Origin: Sulfuritalea sp.
GTDB lineage: Bacteria > Pseudomonadota > Gammaproteobacteria > Burkholderiales > Rhodocyclaceae
Direction of reading: 5' to 3'
Length of the DNA stretch: 37,157 bases
NCBI GenBank assembly: GCA_023700805.1
Contig: JAMPYF010000042.1
Span: 1-37,157 of the forward strand
Under the pieces are notes generated by a model. That model saw nothing but the letters and a program-made list of their open reading frames with translations, was not told the DNA's origin and did not search any database. Positions 17,318-24,618 of the stretch are shown piece by piece. Position 1 is the stretch's first letter. The number at the start of each line of letters is the position of its first letter. A program made the translations under genes and the position numbers.

Positions 17318-19357
17318 TTACACCTTGAAGCCCGAGACCGAGCCCTTGAGTTCGGTGGCGAGTTCGGTAAGCTCGCCGATCGATACCGCGGTCTGTTGCG
17401 TGCTGGTGGTGGTCTGGCCGGTGATGCGCAGAATGTCCTGCATCGAGTCCGCCACCTTGGTGGCGATGTCGGCCTGGGTCTGGGTGTCGCTCGAAATCGC
17501 TTGAATCAGGCGCGCCAGATCCTGCGACACGCTGGAAATTTCGTTCAGTGCCTGGCCCGCCGCATCCGACAGCTTGGCCCCTTCGACCACGCCCTGGGTC
17601 GAGTGCTCCATGGCGGCCACCGCATCGTTGGTGTCGGTCTGAATCGTCTTGACGATCGCGGCAATCTGCTTGGTCGCCTCGCCGGAGCGTTCGGCCAGCC
17701 GCTGCACTTCCTCGGCAACCACCGAGAAGCCGCGTCCTGCCTCGCCGGCCGATGCGGCTTGGATCGCGGCGTTCAAGGCCAGCACGTTGGTCTGTTCCGT
17801 AATGTCGGAAATCAGTTCGACGATTTCGCCGATCTCCTGCGAGGATTCGCCGAGGCGCTTGATCCGCTTCGAGGTTTCCTGGATCTGGGTGCGAATTTCG
17901 TTCATGCCCGAAATCGAGTTCGACACCGCGGCCGCACCTTTCTGCGCCGCTTCGAGCGAGGCGTTCGCGACGCGGGCCGATTCGAGAGCCGAGGACGACA
18001 CCGTCTTCATCGACTTGGCCATTTCCAGAACCGCGGCGTTGGCATCCTGGATTTCGGCCGACTGGATCTTGGTTGCGGCGAGCAGCTCGTTGGAGGTGCT
18101 TTGCGCGGAATTCGAGGCGCTGGTCACGCGCTCGGCGGCATCGTTGATGCGGCGCACCAGCACGGCGAGTTCTTCCACGGTGTAGTTCACCGAGTCGGCA
18201 ATGGCCCCGGTGATGTCCTCCGACACCGTGGCGCGCACCGTCAGGTCGCCGTCGGCGAGGTCGCCCATTTCGTTCATCAGCCGCAGAATGGCGCCCTGGG
18301 TCGCATCCTTCTCGGCTTCCGCCATGCGCCGCTGGTGATCGGCTTCGTTGCTGCGGCGCACGCCTTCGTCGTTGAAGGCCTTGACCATGAGTACCAGCAT
18401 CAGCAGCGCCAGCGAGCCGAATACGGCCGCCGCGGTGGAGGAGACATCCTGCTCGGCGGCTTCCGTCTCGTAGGCCCGGATCAGTTCCTCGGCGCTGCCG
18501 GCCATGCCGCGAAATCCCGTGACGAGGCTGGCGCCGGCCGCGCGCGCGCGCGCCAGCGGCTTGAGGTCGCTGGACAGGGCGGTCAGTGCCGGCGGCATGG
18601 CTTTCAGTGCCTGCCCCAGCGGACTGTCGGCGGCGGCCAGACCCTGGATGGCGCCAATGTCGCTGGCCAGTTGCGCGGCCACCGCTTCGTCGAAGCCGGG
18701 GCTCCAGGCCAGCTGGATCGCTGCGCGCCGCATGCGCTCGACCAGGAAAGGCAGATTGCCGCCGGCGGCATGGGCCGCTTCCGTAATCGCCGGACTGCGT
18801 TGCACCGCTTCCGTGGCCAGACGGTTGATCGCAATCAGGCGGTTCTCCTGCGCCAGGATCTGGCCGACGACTTCGTTGTGCTTGTACCAGGCCTCGCGCA
18901 AGGCATCGAGCGCGGGACGCGCCGCAAGGCTGGTGGCCGTCACCTTGATACCCTTGACTTCGCCGCCCTCGAGCAGGGTTTCCATGAGCTTGCCGAAGCT
19001 GTCGCGGGCGTCGCGCAATTCCGTGAAGCCCTCTTTCTGTCCCTGCAGGGCCGTCAGGGTGGCTTTGGGAATCTGCTGGGTCAGCGGCGCGATATGGCTG
19101 GCGACGGACAAAAAGGTGCTGCCGCGGGCCGTGGCCTGGACTTGCATGAAGATTGCGGCGATCGATATCAGCAGGCTGAGCAGGAACACCGTACCCAGGA
19201 TGCGGAACTGGGTCTGGATGTCGAGATGGCCGATCAAGGGCAACTGGCCGTGGCCGCGCCTGTCCGCTGCCGGTGCGGCTCCCGTCGTGGCCGCCCCGGG
19301 CGACCTGTTTTTGCGACGGTCGAAGGTCGGCAACTTGAAAGGAAGCTTGAGGGCCAT
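17318..19357 (-). CDS. pilJ: PilJ, methyl-accepting chemoreceptor of the type IV pilus Chp system
   Basis: A 679-residue transmembrane chemoreceptor. TM1 is at about residues 52-72 ([18 protein letters not shown]). A periplasmic PilJ-type helical sensor region (about 75-310) follows, with its first half-repeat near [18 protein letters not shown]2 is at about 318-337. A HAMP-like segment ([18 protein letters not shown]) leads to the signalling domain, whose highly conserved hairpin tip is [24 protein letters not shown]. It passes surface or pilus-tension signals through PilI to ChpA. An AAGGA about 9 nt before ATG 19357 supports the start. It is 21 bp downstream of pilI. A methyltransferase (PilK) gene is not adjacent. 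Confidence 0.95.
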   Translation of the reverse strand: MALKLPFKLPTFDRRKNRSPGAATTGAAPAADRRGHGQLPLIGHLDIQTQFRILGTVFLLSLLISIAAIFMQVQATARGSTFLSVASHIAPLTQQIPKATLTALQGQKEGFTELRDARDSFGKLMETLLEGGEVKGIKVTATSLAARPALDALREAWYKHNEVVGQILAQENRLIAINRLATEAVQRSPAITEAAHAAGGNLPFLVERMRRAAIQLAWSPGFDEAVAAQLASDIGAIQGLAAADSPLGQALKAMPPALTALSSDLKPLARARAAGASLVTGFRGMAGSAEELIRAYETEAAEQDVSSTAAAVFGSLALLMLVLMVKAFNDEGVRRSNEADHQRRMAEAEKDATQGAILRLMNEMGDLADGDLTVRATVSEDITGAIADSVNYTVEELAVLVRRINDAAERVTSASNSAQSTSNELLAATKIQSAEIQDANAAVLEMAKSMKTVSSSALESARVANASLEAAQKGAAAVSNSISGMNEIRTQIQETSKRIKRLGESSQEIGEIVELISDITEQTNVLALNAAIQAASAGEAGRGFSVVAEEVQRLAERSGEATKQIAAIVKTIQTDTNDAVAAMEHSTQGVVEGAKLSDAAGQALNEISSVSQDLARLIQAISSDTQTQADIATKVADSMQDILRITGQTTTSTQQTAVSIGELTELATELKGSVSGFKV

Positions 19358-19378
19358 GGTTTGTCCTTTGCGGAACGC

Positions 19379-19921
19379 TCAGAGAGCGATGTCGAGGTAG
19401 TGGGGGTCGGCCAGCAGCGCCGGAATGCGCAACTGGGTCCAGATGACGTCTTGTGCGTCCTTGAAGCGGCCGCCGAGCCAGGGCGCCGTCTCGTCAGCGC
19501 CAACTTTCGCTTCTCCCGCCGCGTGCATTTGCAGCTGCGGGCGCAAGCCCAATGCGCGGCGCACCAGCAAGGCGCTGTTGATGCCGTGGCGGGCGCCGAC
19601 CAGCAGCAGGCGCGACTGCGAGTTGATCGGCGTCGGCGCGCCGCCGCGCCAGGCGGAGAAATCCACCACGCTGTAGAGCACGCCGCGGATGTTGGCGATG
19701 CCGGCGAACCATGGCTTGGTCAGCGGTGCCGGCGTGAGGGCCGGCAGGGGCGCCACTTCCCCCGAGTCGGCCAGGTCGATCAGCCAGTGGCTGCCGCCGG
19801 GCAGGTCGTCGGCACCGGATTCGATGCCGAGCAGGGCCTGCCCGCCTTCGCCGCGCCGCGCCGACACCAGCCGCTCGGAGAGACTCTGCTGGAATTCGCG
19901 CAGGCTGATGCGTTTGGCCAT
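19379..19921 (-). CDS. pilI: PilI, CheW-like adaptor of the Chp system
   Basis: A 180-residue CheW-domain scaffold that couples PilJ to ChpA. The start is ATG 19921 (MAKRISLREFQQSL). The frame is open further upstream but there it only reads through the 66-nt repeat. CheW features include GIANIRGVLYSVVDFSAWRG, the typical iRG-vlyPVidl segment, and SRLLLVGARHGINSALLVRRALGLR. The gene sits between two oppositely oriented copies of the repeat together with pilJ. Its leader contains a parS-like site only 5-20 nt before the start codon and no clear ribosome-binding site. It contains a copy of the dispersed motif at 19484-19505. Confidence 0.9.
   Translation of the reverse strand: MAKRISLREFQQSLSERLVSARRGEGGQALLGIESGADDLPGGSHWLIDLADSGEVAPLPALTPAPLTKPWFAGIANIRGVLYSVVDFSAWRGGAPTPINSQSRLLLVGARHGINSALLVRRALGLRPQLQMHAAGEAKVGADETAPWLGGRFKDAQDVIWTQLRIPALLADPHYLDIAL
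19484..19505 (-). repeat. Dispersed 22-nt motif, copy 5 (21/22)
   Basis: On the minus strand, AGTTGGCGCTG followed by ACGAGACGGCG, one mismatch from the 24236 copy. It is inside pilI, encoding KVGADETAP. Confidence 0.8.
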
Positions 19922-19925
19922 AGCC

Positions 19926-19941
19926 GGTTTAACGTGAAACA
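19926..19941. other. parS-like near-palindrome in the pilI leader
   Basis: GGTTTAACGTGAAACA matches the widely conserved chromosomal parS site (TGTTTCACGTGAAACA) at 14/16 positions, and the 14-nt core at 13/14. The related sequence 17274-17289 beside the left repeat copy matches at 13/16. ParB binding is untested and the one core mismatch is in the half-site. Confidence 0.35.
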
Positions 19942-19956
19942 GCAGGATTGGCCGCA

Positions 19957-20022
19957 GGTGATATCGAGCGCAGCGAGCCAATCAATAGCCTCCCCGTGAG
20001 GGGAGGATGGGAGGGGCGGGCC
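19957..20022 (-). repeat. 66-nt REP-like repeat, right copy (pilI-pilH gap)
   Basis: Opposite orientation to 17193-17258, with 65/66 identity. It fills most of the 173-bp gap between pilH and pilI (19922-20094), an unusually long gap for this operon. The GC-rich hairpin could pause or partly terminate transcription between pilGH and pilIJ-chpA. Confidence 0.9.
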
Positions 20023-20094
20023 CAAATACCAGCTTGAGGCGCCGCGAAGATTGTGTGATTCATGATGCGGGATGGTCCATCGGAGCCATGAGCG

Positions 20095-20460
20095 TTAGCC
20101 CAGTGCCGCGATCTTGGCCAGCAGGGCCGGACCGTCCACCGGCTTGGTGACGTAGTCATGGGCGCCCTGGCGCATGCCCCAGAGCTTGTCGGTCTCCTGG
20201 TTCTTGGTGGTGCAGATGATGACGGGAATGTCCTTGGTCGCCTCGTCGCGCGACAGCGCACGGGTGGCCTGGAAGCCGTTGGTGCCCGGCATCACCACAT
20301 CCATGAGGATCAGGTCGGGCTTGATCTGCTTGGCCCGTGCGATGCCCTCCTCGCCGCTTTCGGCCGTGCTCACGTCATAACCGCCGCCGACCAGCAACTC
20401 GCTGAGTATGTGGCGTTCGGTGGGGGAGTCGTCGATGATCAGAATATTTTTGATGGGCAT
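20095..20460 (-). CDS. pilH: PilH, CheY-like response regulator
   Basis: A 121-residue stand-alone receiver domain with acidic pocket D10/D11, phospho-acceptor D54 (ILMDVVMP), T84/T85 and K106 (VTKPVDG). It lacks an output domain, as in the PilH proteins that tune pilus retraction and ChpA phosphate flow. GAGG about 9 nt before ATG 20460 is a good ribosome-binding site. It lies 34 bp after pilG. The gap to pilI downstream carries the 66-nt repeat, so its expression may be partly uncoupled from pilIJ-chpA. Confidence 0.93.
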   Translation of the reverse strand: MPIKNILIIDDSPTERHILSELLVGGGYDVSTAESGEEGIARAKQIKPDLILMDVVMPGTNGFQATRALSRDEATKDIPVIICTTKNQETDKLWGMRQGAHDYVTKPVDGPALLAKIAALG

Positions 20461-20494
20461 GATAGCTACCTCGCGAACAAGATGAAAAAGCCGT

Positions 20495-20887
20495 TCAGGT
20501 GCGCGCTGCGTGCGCGGCGACAGTCTTGAGCAGGCTGTCCTTGGTGAAGGGTTTGGTCAGGTATTCATCGGAACCGACCATGCGTCCGCGCGCACGGTCG
20601 AAGAGCCCGTCCTTCGATGACAGCATGATCACCGGGGTGGACGCGAATTTCGGGTTCTTCTTGATCAGGGCGCAGGTCTGGTAGCCGTCGAGGCGCGGCA
20701 TCAGGATGTCGCAGAAGACCACATTCGGCAGGTGATCGTTGATCTTCGCCAGCGCATCGAAACCGTCCTCGGCCAGCACGACCTGGGCACCGGCCTGCAG
20801 CAGGAAAATTTCCGCAGTCTTGCGGATGGTGTTCGAATCATCGATCACCATCACCTTGATGCCGGAAAGGCGGGGTATTTCGCTCAC
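20495..20887 (-). CDS. pilG: PilG, CheY-like response regulator
   Basis: A 130-residue receiver protein, with D16/D17, phospho-acceptor D60 (VVFCDILMPRLDGY), S90/S91 and K112 (LTKPFTK). PilG proteins promote pilus extension and cAMP signalling when phosphorylated by ChpA. The start is GTG 20887, supported by GGAG at -8. The opening MSEIPRLSGIKVMVIDDSNTI is typical of PilG and separates it from PilH. It is the first gene of the pil-chp operon. The promoter must lie in 20888-21041, where no clear sigma-70 or sigma-54 pair was found. Confidence 0.93.
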   Translation of the reverse strand: MSEIPRLSGIKVMVIDDSNTIRKTAEIFLLQAGAQVVLAEDGFDALAKINDHLPNVVFCDILMPRLDGYQTCALIKKNPKFASTPVIMLSSKDGLFDRARGRMVGSDEYLTKPFTKDSLLKTVAAHAART

Positions 20888-21041
20888 GTTACTCCATGCT
20901 GGCTCAAGACTTCAATTCAACATGGGCGGAACCGAAACACTCACGAAGGCGCGGCTTGCCGCCGGCATCCTCCATCTGCTCCCCGCCGCCCCTTTTGCAT
21001 TCATCGTTCTTGAGGTCAAGCCTTGTCAGTCGCAATCATAC

Positions 21042-21224
21042 TTAGATTTTGACCATTTCAAAGTCTTCCTTGCGCGCGCCGCATTCGGGACAGGTCCAGT
21101 GGGGCGGGACTTGATCCCAGCGCGTGCCGGCCGGCAGGCCTTCTTCCGGCAGTCCCACGGCCTCGTCATAAACGAAGCCGCAGATCAGGCACATCCATTT
21201 TGCATAAGGCGGGTCAGTGGCCAT
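21042..21224 (-). CDS. Rubredoxin
   Basis: A 60-residue one-iron electron carrier. Cys12-Leu-Ile-Cys15-Gly and Cys45-Pro-Glu-Cys48-Gly are the four Fe ligands. The core aromatic and Pro residues of the fold (VYDEAVG, GTRWDQVPPHWTCP) are conserved. It likely passes single electrons to an unidentified oxidoreductase. Rubredoxin beside pilG and divergent from thiD/hemL is an arrangement I associate with Betaproteobacteria. The gene is separate from pilG by 154 bp and shares the divergent promoter region with thiD. Confidence 0.95.
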   Translation of the reverse strand: MATDPPYAKWMCLICGFVYDEAVGLPEEGLPAGTRWDQVPPHWTCPECGARKEDFEMVKI

Positions 21225-21244
21225 GGCTCGATTCTGCTTGATCT

Positions 21245-21300
21245 CCGCAAGCGCCTGCGCCGGCGACCTTATCGGGCGACAGGACTGCAGGCGCTTGCGG
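21245..21300. promoter_or_regulatory. Perfect 14-bp inverted repeat in the rubredoxin/thiD divergent region
   Basis: CCGCAAGCGCCTGC (21245-21258) is exactly complementary to 21287-21300, with a 28-nt spacer. The right arm overlaps the 44-nt promoter-like block. It could be an operator or part of a mobile promoter element. It does not contain TPP-riboswitch conserved sequence. Confidence 0.65.
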
Positions 21301-21328
21301 CGGGGGCGGTATCCCTTCGGATAGAATT
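21285..21328 (+). promoter_or_regulatory. 44-nt promoter-like block upstream of thiD
   Basis: Ungapped 36/44 match to 9201-9244. TAGAAT at 21322-21327 is the likely -10, with a transcript start near 21334 and hence a leader of about 28 nt before ATG 21362. TTGCGG at 21295-21300 is 21 bp upstream, too far for an ordinary -35. Confidence 0.55.
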
Positions 21329-21361
21329 GAACAATATTAACTCAAGCCCTTGCGCACGTTT

Positions 21362-22213
21362 ATGAGCGTTGCCTCCCCCGCCAACCCGTCGCCGCCCATC
21401 GTGCTGACCTTCGCCGCGTCGGATCCCACCGGCGGCGCCGGCTTGCAGGCCGATATCCTGACCCTCGCCAGCCTCGGTTGCCACCCGCTTTCCGTGGTCA
21501 CGGCGATCACCGTGCAGGATACGGCGGGCGTCGAGGGGGTGTTGCCGATCGATGCGGAGTGGGTCGCCGACCAGGCCCGCGCGCTGCTCGAGGACATGCC
21601 GGTGGCGGCCTTCAAGCTGGGCATGCTGGGCAGCGTCGAGGTCATCGCCGCGCTGGCCGAGGTGATCGCCGACTACCCGGACATCCCCGTGGTGCTCGAT
21701 CCGGTGCTGGCGTCGGGGCGCGGCGACCAGTTCGCCGACGAGGAAATGGTCGAGGCCATGATCGGCCTGTTGCTGCCGCAGACCACGCTGCTGACGCCCA
21801 ACAGTCTCGAAGCCCGGCGCCTGGCGCAGGAGATGGGGCAGCCCGGCGAGGACGTCCGCGACCTGGCCGAATGCGCGCGCCGCCTGGTCGGCGCCGGCTG
21901 CGAATATGTGCTGGTCACGGGGACCCACGAGGGCACGCCGCAGGTGATCAATACGCTGTACGGCAGTCATGGCGCGGTGCGCAGCGACCGCTGGGACCGC
22001 CTGCCCGGCAGCTATCATGGTTCGGGCTGCACGCTCGCCTCGGCGATCGCGGCGCACCTAGCCAGCGGCGTGAATGTCGCCGACGCCGTCATGGGCGCCC
22101 AGGAATTCACCTGGCGCACGCTGGCTGCCGGGTTTCGCCCGGGCATGGGACAGTTCATCCCCGATCGCCTGTTCTGGTCGCGGGACGAGGGGGATGACGA
22201 TGATGAATCCTGA
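21362..22213 (+). CDS. thiD: Bifunctional hydroxymethylpyrimidine/phosphomethylpyrimidine kinase
   Basis: A 283-residue ribokinase-fold enzyme that phosphorylates HMP and then HMP-P to HMP-PP for thiamine synthesis. Motifs are the substrate loop FAASDPTGGAGLQADI (about 16-31), AITVQDT, AFKLGMLGS, DPVLASGRG and the catalytic anion hole SYHGSGCTLASAIA. The start is taken as ATG 21362; TTG 21350 is in frame and would add four residues. It heads a run with thiE (30 bp gap) and hemL. The C-terminus ends in an acidic tail (DEGDDDDES). Confidence 0.95.
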   Translation: MSVASPANPSPPIVLTFAASDPTGGAGLQADILTLASLGCHPLSVVTAITVQDTAGVEGVLPIDAEWVADQARALLEDMPVAAFKLGMLGSVEVIAALAEVIADYPDIPVVLDPVLASGRGDQFADEEMVEAMIGLLLPQTTLLTPNSLEARRLAQEMGQPGEDVRDLAECARRLVGAGCEYVLVTGTHEGTPQVINTLYGSHGAVRSDRWDRLPGSYHGSGCTLASAIAAHLASGVNVADAVMGAQEFTWRTLAAGFRPGMGQFIPDRLFWSRDEGDDDDES

Positions 22214-22243
22214 GTCCCGGCGTCTCCCGGCGGGAATGTTCCC

Positions 22244-22867
22244 ATGAAGCTCGGCGGCCTCTGCGCCGTCACGCTCGACGATCCCCTGCTGCCGCGCCTG
22301 TCGGCGCTGGTCAAGGCCGCGCTCGATGGCGGCGCGCCCTTCGTCCAATACCGCAACAAGGCGGCGCCGCGGCCGCTGCGCCGCGCCCAGGCGGCCGAGA
22401 TGCTGCGCATCTGCCGTGCCGCGGGAGCCCGGCTGATCATCAATGACGACGTCTGGCTGGCCGTCGAGATCGGTGCCGACGGCGCCCACCTCGGACGCGA
22501 CGACGCGCCGGGCGGTTCGCTGGCAGCGGCGCGCGACGCCCTGGGGCCGCAGCGCATCCTCGGCGTGTCCTGCTACAACGAACTGGCGCGCGGCGAGGAA
22601 GCCGCCCGCGCCGGCGCCGACTACCTGGCCTTCGGCAGCGTCTTTCCTTCGCGCACCAAACCCGCCGCGGTGCATGCGCCGCTCGAACTGCTGGGCGAGG
22701 CAAGGCGACGCTTCGGCCTGCCGGTGGCCGCGATCGGCGGCATCACGCTCGACAATGCGCCGCAGGTGATCGCCGCCGGCGCCGACATGATTGCGGTGGT
22801 CAGCGACCTGTTCGACGCGATGGACATCAAGACCCGGGCGCAGGCCTATCAGAAGCTTTTCAGTTGA
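22244..22867 (+). CDS. thiE: Thiamine-phosphate synthase
   Basis: A 207-residue TIM-barrel enzyme that joins HMP-PP (from ThiD) with HET-P to give thiamine phosphate. Family signatures are FVQYRNKAA (pyrophosphate contact), [26 protein letters not shown] (substrate loop) and AIGGITLDN, with a phosphate-binding VVSDLF near the end. It lies 30 bp after thiD and is probably co-transcribed. No TPP riboswitch precedes the pair. ThiC, ThiG and ThiO are not in the window. Confidence 0.94.
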   Translation: MKLGGLCAVTLDDPLLPRLSALVKAALDGGAPFVQYRNKAAPRPLRRAQAAEMLRICRAAGARLIINDDVWLAVEIGADGAHLGRDDAPGGSLAAARDALGPQRILGVSCYNELARGEEAARAGADYLAFGSVFPSRTKPAAVHAPLELLGEARRRFGLPVAAIGGITLDNAPQVIAAGADMIAVVSDLFDAMDIKTRAQAYQKLFS

Positions 22868-22940
22868 GCCGCCGCAGGCAATCCATGCCGGGGCCGGCGC
22901 CGGTAAGATACTGTCCCCCGAACCATTTCAGGATCCTTTC

Positions 22941-24218
22941 ATGACGCGCAACGAAGAACTCTTCTCCCGTGCCCAGAAAACCATACCCGGCGGCGTCAAT
23001 TCACCGGTGCGGGCCTTCCGGTCGGTGGGCGGTGCGCCGCGCTTTTTCGCGCGTGGCGAAGGTTCCCGGGTCTGGGATGCCGATGGCAAGTCCTACATCG
23101 ACTATGTGGGTTCCTGGGGGCCGCTGATCCTCGGCCACGCCGACGCCGATACCGTGCGCGCGGTGCAGGAAGCCGCGGCCAGGGGGCTTTCCTTCGGCGC
23201 GCCGACCGAGGGCGAGGTCGAACTGGCCGAACTGCTGGTGCAGCGCGTGCCGAGCATGGACATGGTGCGCCTGGTGTCCTCCGGCACCGAGGCGACCATG
23301 AGCGCGATCCGCCTGGCGCGCGGCTTCACCGGACGCGACATGATCGTCAAGTTCGAGGGTTGCTACCACGGCCACGGCGACAGCCTGCTGGTCAAGGCCG
23401 GCTCCGGCCTGCTGACTTTCGGCAATCCTTCGTCGGCCGGCGTGCCGGCCGATCTGGCGCGGCACACCCTGGTGCTCGACTACAACGATGCGCAGGGCCT
23501 GAAGGACGCTTTCCTCAAGCACGTCAAGAGCATCGCCTGCGTCATCGTCGAGCCGGTGGCCGGCAACATGAACCTGATCGCGCCGAAACCGGAATTCCTC
23601 GCCGCGCTGCGCGAGATGTGCACGCTGCATGGCGCGCTGCTGATTTTCGACGAGGTGATGACTGGCTTTCGCGTCGGCCCCGGCTCGGCCCAGGGCCTCT
23701 ACGGCATCACGCCGGACTTGTCGACCTTCGGCAAGGTGGTCGGCGGCGGCATGCCGCTGGGCGCCTTCGGCGGCCGCCGCGAGATCATGGAAAAGATCGC
23801 TCCATTGGGCCCCGTGTATCAGGCCGGCACGCTGTCGGGCAACCCGCTGTCGGTCGCGGCGGGCCTGGTGACGCTGAAGAAGATCGCCGCGCCGGGCTTC
23901 TACGAGGCGCTGACGGCGAAAACGCGGGCGCTGGTCGAAGGGCTTGCCGCGGCGGCGAAACGCCACGGCGTGACGTTCTCGGCCCAGTCGGTGGGCGGCA
24001 TGTTCGGCCTCTATTTCGCCGCGACGCCGCCGACGTCGTACGCCGAGGTGATGGCCAGCGACAAGGACGCCTTCAACCGCTTCTTCCACGCCATGCTGGA
24101 TGCCGGTTTCTACCTCGCGCCTTCGGCCTTCGAAGCCGGCTTCGTCTCGGCCGCGCATAGCGATGCCGATATCGCGGCGACCGTGGCGGCGGCCGAGGCG
24201 ATCTTCGCCCGCGGCTGA
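22941..24218 (+). CDS. hemL: Glutamate-1-semialdehyde 2,1-aminomutase
   Basis: A 425-residue PLP enzyme that makes 5-aminolevulinate in the C5 tetrapyrrole pathway. It has the N-terminal [14 protein letters not shown], the PLP-phosphate region [41 protein letters not shown], and the Schiff-base lysine K265 in [16 protein letters not shown]. Start ATG 22941 has AGGAT at about -10. The upstream frame extension overlaps thiE and is discarded. A possible own promoter, TAAGAT at 22904-22909, lies in the 73-bp gap after thiE, but the -35 is unclear. Confidence 0.97.
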   Translation: MTRNEELFSRAQKTIPGGVNSPVRAFRSVGGAPRFFARGEGSRVWDADGKSYIDYVGSWGPLILGHADADTVRAVQEAAARGLSFGAPTEGEVELAELLVQRVPSMDMVRLVSSGTEATMSAIRLARGFTGRDMIVKFEGCYHGHGDSLLVKAGSGLLTFGNPSSAGVPADLARHTLVLDYNDAQGLKDAFLKHVKSIACVIVEPVAGNMNLIAPKPEFLAALREMCTLHGALLIFDEVMTGFRVGPGSAQGLYGITPDLSTFGKVVGGGMPLGAFGGRREIMEKIAPLGPVYQAGTLSGNPLSVAAGLVTLKKIAAPGFYEALTAKTRALVEGLAAAAKRHGVTFSAQSVGGMFGLYFAATPPTSYAEVMASDKDAFNRFFHAMLDAGFYLAPSAFEAGFVSAAHSDADIAATVAAAEAIFARG

Positions 24219-24230
24219 GCGGGCGGCCCG

Positions 24231-24257
24231 GCAAGAGTTGGCGCTGGCGAGACGGCG
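24231..24257 (+). repeat. Dispersed 22-nt motif, copy 6 (reference) with 5' flank
   Basis: The 22-mer at 24236-24257 (AGTTGGCGCTG plus GCGAGACGGCG) is identical to 30831-30852. Including GCAAG upstream, it also matches the window-start copy. It fills most of the hemL-sugE gap and ends 3 bp before the sugE start codon, so it sits at the ribosome-binding site. Confidence 0.85.
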
Positions 24258-24260
24258 GCC

Positions 24261-24599
24261 ATGCCCTTACTGACATCCACGACGGCCTGGATCGTGCTGC
24301 TGGTCGCCGGCCTGTGCGAAGTGGCCTGGGCGATCGGTCTCAAATACACCGAAGGCTTCACACGCCTGGTGCCCAGCACCTGGACGCTGGCCGCGATGGC
24401 GGCCTCCGTCGTGCTGCTCGCCTGGTCGCTGAAGACCCTGCCGGTGGGTACCGCCTACGCGGTGTGGACCGGCATCGGCGCCGTCGGCACGGCACTGCTG
24501 GGCATGGTCTTGTTCGACGAATCGCGCGAGGTCGCCCGCCTGGTCTGCATCGGCCTGATCGTGGCCGGCATCCTCGGCCTCAAGCTGGTGACGAAGTAG
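24261..24599 (+). CDS. sugE: SugE/Gdx-type small multidrug resistance exporter
   Basis: A 112-residue four-helix SMR protein. The conserved charged residue is E20 in [14 protein letters not shown]. Segments [12 protein letters not shown] and [26 protein letters not shown] are typical of the SugE branch, whose characterised members export guanidinium (Gdx). Guanidinium is thus the best guess; quaternary ammonium transport is the alternative. No guanidine riboswitch is in the 42-bp gap after hemL. That gap is taken up by the dispersed repeat. It is convergent with the CorA-like gene, 19 bp apart. Confidence 0.9.
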   Translation: MPLLTSTTAWIVLLVAGLCEVAWAIGLKYTEGFTRLVPSTWTLAAMAASVVLLAWSLKTLPVGTAYAVWTGIGAVGTALLGMVLFDESREVARLVCIGLIVAGILGLKLVTK

Positions 24600-24618
24600 C
24601 GACGAACGCCGGCGGCGC

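Noticed and set aside
17234..19999. 921-codon plus-strand open frame opposite pilJ-pilI
   Set aside because: Shadow of pilJ and pilI. It is rich in His/Arg/Gln/Gly without motifs, and both its ends are in the 66-nt repeats.
21225..21361. TPP riboswitch upstream of thiD
   Set aside because: None of the conserved thi-box sequence (CTGAGA, ACCTGAT-type) is present, and the likely leader is only about 28 nt.
24219..24260. Guanidine riboswitch before the SugE/Gdx-type gene
   Set aside because: The gap is 42 bp and mostly the dispersed motif; there is no room for the aptamer.
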